DNA of 7,767 bases, from positions 1 to 7,767 of the forward strand of contig CAJMLY010000048.1 of the NCBI GenBank assembly GCA_905214425.1. The letters are read 5' to 3'. The position numbers and the translations under genes were made by a program. The notes under the pieces were generated by a model. It saw only the letters and a program-made list of their open reading frames with translations. It was not told the DNA's origin and searched no databases. This document shows, one piece after another, positions 1-5,860 of this stretch (position 1 is its first letter; the number at the start of each line of letters is the position of its first letter). This stretch comes from an uncultured bacterium. GTDB lineage: Bacteria; Actinomycetota; Coriobacteriia; Coriobacteriales; Coriobacteriaceae.

Positions 1-1038
1 TTCGCCATTAGTCGCTTCGTTGATGGCGCGGTACTCGGCACTCAGCTCGCGCGCCAGCTCTTCCTTGCTTGGAAGATACGGCAGGTATTTGGCGGCAAAC
101 ACTTGGTCGTTGTCTTCGGGCAGCGTGTACTCGACGATCGAATCGCTTTTGTCCGCGCAGAGCACGATGCCTATGGGCGGATTGTCGCCTTCGTTCATGA
201 GCTCACGCGTGTAGTAGTTCACATACATTTGCATCTGGCCCAGGTCCTGATGCGTAAGGTCATCGGTCTTAAGGTCGATGAGCACGAAGCAGCGCATCAG
301 ATAGTTGTAAAACACCAGGTCAATATAGAAATGGCGCCCATCAAAGGTGATGCGCTTTTGGCGCGCCTCGAAAGCGAAGCCACGGCCAAGCTCCAGCAGG
401 AACTTCTGAAGATGCGTGATGAGCGCCTGCTCTAGATTGCTCTCGCGAAACGCAGTATCGTCCGAGAAACCTAAAAACTCCAGTACATATGGATCGCGGA
501 TGATATCCTCGGGGCGACGAGCTGGGGCGCTCTTTTGGATTTCCTGGGTGACAGCCTCCTTGTCCTTGCTGGCAAGTAGGCGCTCGCGGAACATGGTGTT
601 GATCTGGCGTTCGAGCTGACGCGTGCTCCAGCGAGAATCGGCACATTCGTTCATGTACCAGGTGCGAGGTTCGGGGTCAGGAATGCGTATCAACCTGCGG
701 TAATGTGTCCAGCTCAATTCGGGACGCAGTGAGTCCCGAATTGGAAATGCAAGATAGAACTGACGCATTTTGCGCAGCTCTCTTGCTTCAAAACCTTTAC
801 CAAAATCCTTGGTAAGTCTGATTGCGAGGGCCTTGAGCAGCGCCTCTCCATACTTGGCGCGCGCCTTTCCGCCCTGCTCATCAACAATGCTCTTGCCGAT
901 CTCCCAATATGCCTCAACCATCGCAAAGTTAACGGCGGTATAGGCCTTGTTGCGAGCGGCGTTGAGAATCGAGGAAACCTGCTTGTAAAAACCTTCGGGC
1001 ACGATTGTCGATTCCCCGCGGTTTACCAGTTCACCCAT
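1..1038 (-). CDS. DUF1016/YhcG-type PDDEXK nuclease domain protein (C-terminus cut off by window edge)
   Basis: The frame stays open for 346 codons from ATG at 1038 to the left edge, so the gene is partial at its C-terminus. Residues about 15-160 match the helical DUF1016 N-terminal domain (for example YWEIGKSIV near 44-52 and LSWTHYRRLIRIPD near 108-121). Residues about 180-325 match the PDDEXK nuclease domain. There D240 (in FYIDLVFYN), the D255-L-K257 core and Q270 in GQMQMYVNYY are the expected active-site positions; the usual E-x-K is D-x-K here. The family is a predicted DNA nuclease, cytoplasmic, often found near restriction-modification or mobile genes, but its substrate is not settled. 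A GGGG stretch 8 nt upstream and a GAGG further off could serve as ribosome site; an in-frame GTG sits directly before the ATG. The gene uses AGA, AGG, ATA, TTA and CTA codons more than its GC-rich neighbours, which hints at acquisition by transfer. No partner methylase is visible here. Confidence 0.9.
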   Translation of the reverse strand, partial: MGELVNRGESTIVPEGFYKQVSSILNAARNKAYTAVNFAMVEAYWEIGKSIVDEQGGKARAKYGEALLKALAIRLTKDFGKGFEARELRKMRQFYLAFPIRDSLRPELSWTHYRRLIRIPDPEPRTWYMNECADSRWSTRQLERQINTMFRERLLASKDKEAVTQEIQKSAPARRPEDIIRDPYVLEFLGFSDDTAFRESNLEQALITHLQKFLLELGRGFAFEARQKRITFDGRHFYIDLVFYNYLMRCFVLIDLKTDDLTHQDLGQMQMYVNYYTRELMNEGDNPPIGIVLCADKSDSIVEYTLPEDNDQVFAAKYLPYLPSKEELARELSAEYRAINEATNGE

Positions 1039-1131
1039 CACTGTCGCCCCACTTTCCTCTTGTGGAATGCATCTTTATCGCATTTAGTTTAAAGCCTCGC
1101 GCGGACACGAATTGCTGTGCTGTCTGGCACC

Positions 1132-1161
1132 TTCGCATGGGAGCCTTGCGGTGACTAAAAT
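1132..1161 (+). promoter_or_regulatory. Candidate sigma70-type promoter for the 89-aa gene
   Basis: A -10 like TAAAAT at 1156-1161 (5 of 6 to consensus) lies 18 bp after TTCGCA at 1132-1137 (4 of 6). Transcription would begin near 1168. That is downstream of the GTG at 1162 and upstream of the ATG at 1207, which supports the later start for the gene. The remainder of the divergent gap (1039-1131) holds an A/T-rich stretch around 1070-1096 that probably carries the promoter of the leftward nuclease gene, but I could not pick clear hexamers there. Confidence 0.4.
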
Positions 1162-1206
1162 GTGGCCATAGAGGCAGTTTTAGCGAACCCCATGGGAGTG
1201 GCACGC

Positions 1207-1476
1207 ATGGACAACAACACCTTGCTGTTTCAGGACAAGGGTTCGGGTAGGTTTAAAGACGTCAAGATCTACCCTAACCGCATTGAGGTGCTTAAGAAGG
1301 GCACTTTCGGCGGCAAGCACACCGAGATTGTCTATCTTAAGGACATTACGGGCGTCAATAGAATCAAAGGCCGCGATGTTTTTCTGCGCAATCGACTGTT
1401 AACCGCTTGCGTCTTTAGTCTGAGCAGCCGTGCGAAGGCCCAGGAGTTTGTTAACGCGCTGAACATGGTGATGTAG
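1207..1476 (+). CDS. Small hypothetical protein, possible PH-like domain (89 aa)
   Basis: The reading frame could begin at GTG 1162 (104 aa), but ATG 1207 has a GGGAG about 8 nt upstream and lies after the candidate promoter, whereas the GTG has no ribosome site. The 89-aa product begins MDNNTLLFQDKG. It has alternating short beta-like segments (VKIYPNRIEVLKKG, HTEIVYLKDITGVNRI, RDVFLRN, ACVFSLSS) and ends in a helix-like stretch (RAKAQEFVNALNMV). That order of several strands closed by one helix resembles small bacterial PH-like domains, which act as binding or scaffold modules. There is no signal peptide, membrane segment or catalytic motif. Function is unknown and the PH-like reading is a judgement from pattern only. 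The gene stands alone between a divergent nuclease gene and a convergent phospholipase gene. Confidence 0.7.
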   Translation: MDNNTLLFQDKGSGRFKDVKIYPNRIEVLKKGTFGGKHTEIVYLKDITGVNRIKGRDVFLRNRLLTACVFSLSSRAKAQEFVNALNMVM

Positions 1477-1501
1477 CCTATGGCGGCGTTCGGGCCAAGG
1501 T

Positions 1502-1537
1502 AAAAATCGGGGGCACAGAACGGTGTCCTGCGCCCCC
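1502..1537 (-). terminator. Intrinsic terminator of the phospholipase gene
   Basis: An inverted repeat at 1509-1537 gives a 13-position stem with two A-C type mismatches and a 3-nt loop, closed by GGGGGC/GCCCCC. Read on the minus strand it is followed one base-step later by a T-run (complement of AAAAA at 1502-1506), about 34 nt past the stop at 1571. On the plus strand no T-run follows, so it serves the leftward gene best, though the hairpin also lies 33 nt after the stop of the rightward 89-aa gene and may slow transcription from that side. Confidence 0.75.
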
Positions 1538-1570
1538 CATTGAGTCGATGTGTCTAAAAGGCCGGCTTGC

Positions 1571-4075
1571 CTATTCGCTACCGTCCCCAGCGTTTTCGCG
1601 GTCGTTGGCAAGCATTGCCGCGCCGGCGACCGTTGTCGCTACGGCGGCGGCAGCGAGCCCGGCGGCGATGCCAGAGCCGTCGCCTGTGCCGGCAAGCTTT
1701 TCGCCTGATCCCTTGCTCTTGTTGCCTTTGCCGTTCTTGTCGGCGCTGTCCGTGGCGGCATCGTTGCCGTTGCCGCCGCCGGTACCGTTGCCGGTGTCGC
1801 CCGCGTTGCCCGAAGTCGTCACAGTAAAGCTTGCGGCTCCGTCGCTGGCGAGCGTGTAGTTCTGCGCCGCGTCGCCCAAGAGACCGTTCACGCGCACCCA
1901 GTACGTTCCTGCGGCAAATGTTTCGCCCTCGGCCATTGCCGTGCCCGGAGCGCCGTCCGCGTCGTGCACAAACTCGAGCTGGGCCGTGCAGGCATCGGTT
2001 TCGAGCTTGCCCTCGAGTGATGCCGCAATCTTGGCGCGCACGTCTTCGCCGGCCTTAAGGCCTTCGAGTCCCTCAAAATGGGGCGTCAGCGCGCGCGGGT
2101 CGATATCGATGGGCACGGAACCCTGCAGCCCCGTGACGGTCTCGTTACCCAGAGCATCGACATCAACATATTCGATGGCAAACGCATGGCCCGAAGCTGT
2201 CGCGTTGAGCGCGTTGCTGCTGTCAGCAAGGCGGAAATGACCCTCGCCAACGGTCTTGCCATCCTGGAATGAGGCATCGCTCAGCGAGTCGCCGTACGTC
2301 ATGCGCATGCGGGTCGGGAGATAGTACGGGAGATAGTACGAAGCCGTCTGCTTGTGCTCCGTATCGTAATTGCGCTGGTAGATGCTCCGGGCCAGCGCCG
2401 CATCAACAAAGTCGGATGCGATGATGCCAATGTGCTTGAGGTAATCTGACTTCGTATCCTTGTTGTCGCTGGGGTTGATGTACGGGCTCTTGTACAGATG
2501 TTCGTTGACCACTCGTGCCGAGGTAAAAGGATTGCCTCCGTGCGACAAGCCCGTGCAGCTGGTGTAGTTGATAGACCAGCAACGCTCCTGGACTTGCACC
2601 GTGGCCCCGGCATCGTCCACGACGTCCACCTTGTTGCACGTGCGCCCGGTCGTTTCCTTCAGCGCATTATCGACCCAGCTGAGCTTGTCGGTTCCCGTGA
2701 GTTTGTACTTGTCCTGGGCATATACCTTGGTGCAATAGGGCTCTTCATTGCCCGTTTCCCCTATGGCTTCAAATCCCCGCGCGTCTTGGACGAGACACAT
2801 CGACTGCCCGGAATGCGCCTTGATCTTGTCATCCCATTGGGTGAGGTCGAGGCCCCACGTGTGGCCGCTTACGCTGTTGCCGGCGAGCCCAAATCGACGC
2901 AGCAGGACGATCTTTCCGCGCACCTCGCCCAGCGTGGGGACGTGGCTCGACGTGTAGAACAGGTTGGGGTTATCGGCCATAACCTTGGCGAAGGCCGTCG
3001 TTATGCTTTCGTCGGTAGCCTCATCGTTGCCGCGCGATGCGAGCATGATGAGCGCTTCTGACGGGTTTTCGTTCAAAAACGTTTTGAAGTACCCGATGAC
3101 ATCGGAGAGATGCAGATAGTTCCCGTCTTTTTTGAGTAGGTAGAAAATCCCGTGGTCGATGCCGGGGTCATCGCCCTTTCCGAGCCGGATATCAAAATAG
3201 CGAATGCCTTCGAGCAACTGCGTGGGAATGTAATCCTGCTGGCATTTTACTTGCGAGGATTGGGGCTCAGTGTCGTTGTCCACGCTGCATGTGCCCGAAT
3301 CGTGCGTACCCGGGATGCTCAGCTCGTCGAGGAACTTGTCGTCGTCGACGTATTTCATCCAACATGGTCCGTCGACGTAGCTGCTGTACGTGATCCAGTC
3401 GAGGCTGCTAACCGTGGCATCGTTCTTTTTCATGTCGTAACCGATAAGTTCGAGCTCCCACGGAATGCTCTTACTCTTATGGCAGATCTTATTGTTGTCC
3501 TGGTCTTTGCCGTTCGATTCTATTGCCAGGTACTTAATGTCTTTTTTCTCGGTTTCTTTCTCGACCGTGCGGTCTCGGATGATGTAGGTTCCGTTTGATT
3601 GACGCTCGAACGCAAAAGCGCGGCTGGGCTTGTTGTCATACTCGCCGCCCCATACGTGGATGACCTTTCCATCTTTGTCCGAGTCGTCGTCGACCGACCA
3701 AATGCTGTAGCCTGTCTTTTTATGCTCTTCGAAATTGAGCAAGGTGCGGATGGCGTACCAGTTTGTATCGTCCTTCTTGGTCGTTACGTTCTCAAGGATG
3801 AGCTTGCTGGACGTGCCGTCGTTAAACAGGTGGCAGACGTTGCCGCGAACGTTGCCGTCTTGGTTGACGCTCGCGGTGCGAAAATAGCCCGCGGGGCGAA
3901 GGCGAATGACGAAATTGTGGAGGCTGTCCGACGCTGTGGCAGCGTCGTCTGCAAATGCCGCGCGCACGGGAAGGCCCAATCCCGCGGTTTCGGGCAGGCT
4001 TACAAAAGGCGACAATGCTGCGAGTCCTAGGCCCAACGTGAATGCTCGACGGCTGATGGCGTGGTGTTCGGTCAT
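1571..4075 (-). CDS. Tat-type secreted, wall-anchored PI-PLC X domain phospholipase (834 aa)
   Basis: ATG 4075 follows GGAGG by 4 nt. Residues 8-14 (SRRAFTL) plus a hydrophobic run and AFA at 40-42 form a Tat-like signal peptide, cleaved probably after Ala42. Residues about 50-215 look like a ricin-type beta-trefoil (YIIRDR, YLAIESNG, WELELIG), a likely glycan-binding region. Residues about 245-590 are a bacterial PI-PLC X domain: SIPGTHDSG with His258/Asp259, RYFDIRL with Asp295/Arg297, DHG with His308 and SDF with Asp555 correspond to the catalytic His32/Asp33, Asp67/Arg69, His82 and Asp274 of the Bacillus enzyme. The Arg argues for a calcium-independent mechanism that splits phosphatidylinositol or a GPI-like lipid. 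About 605-755 is a beta-rich extension, then a Gly/Asn/Lys linker, LAGTG at 794-798, a hydrophobic span to about 823 and a short tail. LAxTG suits class E sortases. Eleven cysteines follow the signal. The tail is net acidic, unlike typical sorting signals. Substrate is inferred only from family. Confidence 0.9.
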   Translation of the reverse strand: MTEHHAISRRAFTLGLGLAALSPFVSLPETAGLGLPVRAAFADDAATASDSLHNFVIRLRPAGYFRTASVNQDGNVRGNVCHLFNDGTSSKLILENVTTKKDDTNWYAIRTLLNFEEHKKTGYSIWSVDDDSDKDGKVIHVWGGEYDNKPSRAFAFERQSNGTYIIRDRTVEKETEKKDIKYLAIESNGKDQDNNKICHKSKSIPWELELIGYDMKKNDATVSSLDWITYSSYVDGPCWMKYVDDDKFLDELSIPGTHDSGTCSVDNDTEPQSSQVKCQQDYIPTQLLEGIRYFDIRLGKGDDPGIDHGIFYLLKKDGNYLHLSDVIGYFKTFLNENPSEALIMLASRGNDEATDESITTAFAKVMADNPNLFYTSSHVPTLGEVRGKIVLLRRFGLAGNSVSGHTWGLDLTQWDDKIKAHSGQSMCLVQDARGFEAIGETGNEEPYCTKVYAQDKYKLTGTDKLSWVDNALKETTGRTCNKVDVVDDAGATVQVQERCWSINYTSCTGLSHGGNPFTSARVVNEHLYKSPYINPSDNKDTKSDYLKHIGIIASDFVDAALARSIYQRNYDTEHKQTASYYLPYYLPTRMRMTYGDSLSDASFQDGKTVGEGHFRLADSSNALNATASGHAFAIEYVDVDALGNETVTGLQGSVPIDIDPRALTPHFEGLEGLKAGEDVRAKIAASLEGKLETDACTAQLEFVHDADGAPGTAMAEGETFAAGTYWVRVNGLLGDAAQNYTLASDGAASFTVTTSGNAGDTGNGTGGGNGNDAATDSADKNGKGNKSKGSGEKLAGTGDGSGIAAGLAAAAVATTVAGAAMLANDRENAGDGSE

Positions 4076-4118
4076 AACTCCTCCGTTCGCAGGGTGCGGT
4101 TATGCGCTCGTTTTGGAT

Positions 4119-4145
4119 ACTATACTGCCCAGATGTTTAAAGATG
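4119..4145 (-). promoter_or_regulatory. Candidate promoter of the phospholipase gene with a direct repeat in the -35 zone
   Basis: On the minus strand TATAGT (complement of 4119-4124) is a fair -10, placing the transcription start near 4112 and leaving a leader of about 36 nt before ATG 4075. No consensus -35 sits 16-18 bp upstream. Instead that zone has the direct repeat CATCT at 4141-4145 and 4131-4135, spaced one helical turn (10 bp) apart across TTAAA. This could be an activator site, but is short enough to arise by chance. Confidence 0.4.
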
Positions 4146-4275
4146 CTGGTTTAATTGTCTGCGCGGCGCAATAAATCGGTGGGCGGACGTGTTGGGGTGT
4201 TTGTCGTTTTCGTACTGTTGCCACATTTGGGGCGGTTCCGGCGTCCGGCATCCTCGCGTTCGTCGGCTACAGGCA
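4146..4275. other. Non-coding gap between lipoprotein terminator and phospholipase promoter
   Basis: Together with the flanking promoter and terminator this stretch forms the 305-base gap 4076-4380. I see no coding sequence with a ribosome site and no RNA gene. Open frames that cross it are antisense or out-of-frame readings with arginine-rich, low-complexity translations and no start signal. Confidence 0.6.
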
Positions 4276-4309
4276 TAAGAAAGGGAGGGTCGGTTTACCG
4301 GCCCTCCCT
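4276..4309 (-). terminator. Intrinsic terminator of the first lipoprotein gene
   Basis: A 12-bp stem (4282-4293 with 4298-4309, one G-U pair) has a 4-nt loop. Read leftward, the RNA arm AGGGAGGGCCGG is followed after the second arm by a T-rich TTTCTTA. It lies about 70 nt past the stop at 4381. Its first arm is 11 of 12 identical to that of the terminator at 5112-5146. Confidence 0.75.
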
Positions 4310-4380
4310 GGGTACGAAGCGCTGGGGTACCGTCGCTTGTTTGCACTGCGACCGTGTTTCCCGTTGCGCTCGCCAGTCGC

Positions 4381-4974
4381 TTAGCGCTTGATCTCGATAT
4401 CGTCGAGCTTGACGTCCATGGCCTCGGTCTTGGCCTCGGCGATGTCGTCGGCAAATTCCAGAGACTTCATCATGGTCTCGACGGCGTCCTTGTGCTCCTC
4501 GACGTTGTCGATACGCACATACACACTGCCGCCGTCAACGTCGGTGAAGTATTCGGTCGTTACGCCGCCCGAGTGTGTATAGGAAGCGTTGCGCCAAGTC
4601 TTGCCGTTGTACTTGACGGGGTCATTCTCGGTCCACTCAAAGCTGGCATTCCACTTTGCCTCGTAGTCGAACAGCTCGTCGACGTTCTTGTCAGGATCGA
4701 AGACGGGGATGAAGCGATCGCTGGCGTGCTCGCTCTCGGTGAACTTAAACTGGGCCCTGTCGGCAGTGTCGCCTGCGACGTCGGTGATCTCGACGCCCTC
4801 GGGGACCTCGACCTTAAACCAAATGAAGTCGGTCCTCATATCCACAGCTGGCTTTTCTGCGCCGCCGCCACCGCCACTGCCGGTAGCGCCGCCGCTGCCA
4901 CCGCAGCCCACCAGGGCAACCGCGGCAAAGAGACTGATGCAGAGGGTGAGAATCGCAAAGGCCTTCTTTTTCAT
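4381..4974 (-). CDS. Lipoprotein, paralogue 1 of a tandem pair (197 aa)
   Basis: ATG 4974 follows GAGGAGG by 8 nt. The n-region MKKK, a hydrophobic run to about residue 22 and the lipobox LVGC (Cys24) make a type II signal peptide, so the protein should be lipid-anchored on the outer face of the membrane. A Gly/Ser linker (25-40) precedes a single folded domain (about 47-197) that is rich in beta-like segments and carries TDFIWFKVEVPEG, DRFIPV, VKYNGKTW and EYFTDVDGGSVYVRI, then a helix-like region and ends DDIEIKR. The domain aligns along its length with the product of 5264-5860, sharing TDFIWFKVE, DRFIPV, YNG(K/R)TW, FTDV and IEIK. I do not recognise a named family and assign no function. 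It is in the same orientation as the phospholipase gene but has its own terminator between them. Confidence 0.88.
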   Translation of the reverse strand: MKKKAFAILTLCISLFAAVALVGCGGSGGATGSGGGGGAEKPAVDMRTDFIWFKVEVPEGVEITDVAGDTADRAQFKFTESEHASDRFIPVFDPDKNVDELFDYEAKWNASFEWTENDPVKYNGKTWRNASYTHSGGVTTEYFTDVDGGSVYVRIDNVEEHKDAVETMMKSLEFADDIAEAKTEAMDVKLDDIEIKR

Positions 4975-5021
4975 GGTCGTGTCCTCCTCGATCTGTAACC
5001 GCCCATGGATTACCTGTCTTT

Positions 5022-5027
5022 ACTGTA
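5022..5027 (-). promoter_or_regulatory. Weak candidate -10 element for lipoprotein 1
   Basis: TACAGT on the minus strand (4 of 6 to consensus) would start transcription near 5015, about 41 nt upstream of ATG 4974. No good -35 is visible. The 19-bp semi-palindrome at 5047-5065 ends about 20 nt upstream, in a position where an activator could bind. Confidence 0.25.
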
Positions 5028-5046
5028 CGCGTGAGCAGCTCATTCG

Positions 5047-5065
5047 GGTGGGCCATGTGTCCCAT
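5047..5065. repeat. 19-bp semi-palindromic repeat, copy 1
   Basis: GGTGGGCCATGTGTCCCAT occurs here and, identical in all 19 bases, at 6058-6076. Its core TGGGnCAnnTGnCCCA is an inverted repeat (12 of 16 positions symmetric). This copy lies about 75-90 nt upstream of the first lipoprotein start. It may be a regulator site or part of a dispersed intergenic repeat. Confidence 0.7.
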
Positions 5066-5111
5066 TCTGGGGGCCGGATTTGCGCCGTTAAGTGGCAATA
5101 TGTTCGGGCGC

Positions 5112-5146
5112 AAAAGAGGGGAGGGCCGGTGCTGCCGGCCCTCCCC
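5112..5146 (-). terminator. Intrinsic terminator of the second lipoprotein gene
   Basis: A perfect 12-bp stem (5118-5129 with 5135-5146) and a 5-nt loop are followed on the minus strand by TCTTTTG (complement of 5112-5118). It lies about 118 nt beyond the stop at 5264, with the tandem repeat array in between. The sequence is nearly the same as the terminator at 4276-4309, which fits duplication of gene plus terminator. Confidence 0.8.
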
Positions 5147-5173
5147 GGGTTGGGCGCCCGTTGTTTTAATGGG

Positions 5174-5257
5174 GCGCATGTGCGCGGGTGCGCATGTGCG
5201 CGGGTGCGCATGTGCGCGGGTGCGCATGTGCGCGGGTGCGCGTAGGCGCGCGCGGGT
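5174..5257. repeat. 16-bp tandem repeat array, four perfect copies plus one degenerate
   Basis: The unit GCGCATGTGCGCGGGT is repeated without change at 5174-5189, 5190-5205, 5206-5221 and 5222-5237. A diverged fifth unit of 20 bases (5238-5257) follows. Across each junction TGCGC-GGGT-GCGCA forms a hairpin with a 4-nt loop, which in plus-strand RNA extends to nine pairs with two G-U. The array is in the 3' untranslated region of the second lipoprotein gene, ending 6 bases before its stop codon at 5264-5266. The identical copies suggest recent expansion and probably variable copy number. Confidence 0.92.
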
Positions 5258-5263
5258 GTCCCG

Positions 5264-5860
5264 TTACTTGATCTCGATGCTCGAAATCTCGACTTCGCGT
5301 GCCTCGGAAACTGCTTTCTTCATGTCGTCGGGGAACTCGATGGAGTTGAGAAGCGCCTCGGCTTCTTTCTTGTGCAGGTCGAAGTTCGCGATGAGAACGC
5401 AGACGCTTCCCGGCTCAACGTCGGTAAAGAGATAGGTATGGGTGCCGCGGTTGTCCTTGCACGTTCCGATGAGCCATGTCCTGCCGTTGTACTCGACGGG
5501 GTCGCCAACTTCCCACTGGAACATGCTGCTCTTTCGACCTTCATCGGCAAGAGCCTCTTCTGCCGTCATCTTCTCTTCCCAAACAGGTATGAAGCGGTCA
5601 ACCGTGGTGTTCTCGTTCTCGGGGAAGGTGAGCTGGACCCTGTCGGCGTTCTTGCCGGCGGAGTCGCTCACGCCAACGCTCTCGGGCATCTCGACCTTAA
5701 ACCAGATAAAGTCGGTCTTCTTGGCGACGGGGACCTTTTCCTTGCTCTCGCTCTTGGGGGCGCTGCCGCCGCCCGATGCGCTCCCGCCGCAGCCGACAAG
5801 GGCAAACGCGGCAAAGAGGGCGATGCAAAGGGAAAGGATCGATAGGGTCTTTTTCATCAT
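5264..5860 (-). CDS. Lipoprotein, paralogue 2 of a tandem pair (198 aa)
   Basis: Start chosen at ATG 5860 because AAGGAGG lies 8 nt upstream; the frame extends 11 codons further to 5893 but would put that ribosome site inside the gene. A second ATG follows at 5857. The type II signal peptide MMKKTLSILSL... ends in lipobox LVGC (Cys24), so the product should be membrane-anchored by lipid and extracytoplasmic. A Ser/Gly/Lys linker leads to the same domain as in the product of 4381-4974: KTDFIWFKVEMPE near 48-60, VDRFIPV near 88-93, VEYNGRTW near 122-129, LFTDVEPGSVCVLI near 144-157 and the end ISSIEIK. Unlike its paralogue it has two cysteines in the domain (Cys134, Cys154), close enough in the presumed sheet to form a disulfide. 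No family or function is recognised. It has its own terminator beyond a tandem repeat, so transcription with paralogue 1 would need read-through. Confidence 0.88.
   Translation of the reverse strand: MMKKTLSILSLCIALFAAFALVGCGGSASGGGSAPKSESKEKVPVAKKTDFIWFKVEMPESVGVSDSAGKNADRVQLTFPENENTTVDRFIPVWEEKMTAEEALADEGRKSSMFQWEVGDPVEYNGRTWLIGTCKDNRGTHTYLFTDVEPGSVCVLIANFDLHKKEAEALLNSIEFPDDMKKAVSEAREVEISSIEIK

Noticed and set aside
1548..1859. Plus-strand open frames opposite the C-terminus of the phospholipase
   Set aside because: Proline- or arginine-rich low-complexity translations, produced by the Gly/Ala-rich coding sequence on the other strand.
2498..3061. Longest plus-strand frame inside the phospholipase gene
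   Set aside because: No ribosome site or recognisable domain, and the opposite strand codes for the conserved PI-PLC domain.
4137..4454. Minus-strand frame overlapping the end of lipoprotein 1 and its terminator
   Set aside because: Runs through the terminator hairpin, overlaps the lipoprotein frame, and has a Ser/Arg/Pro-rich translation without homology signs.
4814..5227. Open frame antisense to the repeat and overlapping the first lipoprotein start
   Set aside because: The translation is a Cys/His/Arg-rich read of the tandem repeat and runs out of frame into the lipoprotein signal region, with no ribosome site.
5174..5257. Repeat array considered as CRISPR
   Set aside because: Units are directly adjacent with no spacers, only 16 bp long, and no cas gene is present.
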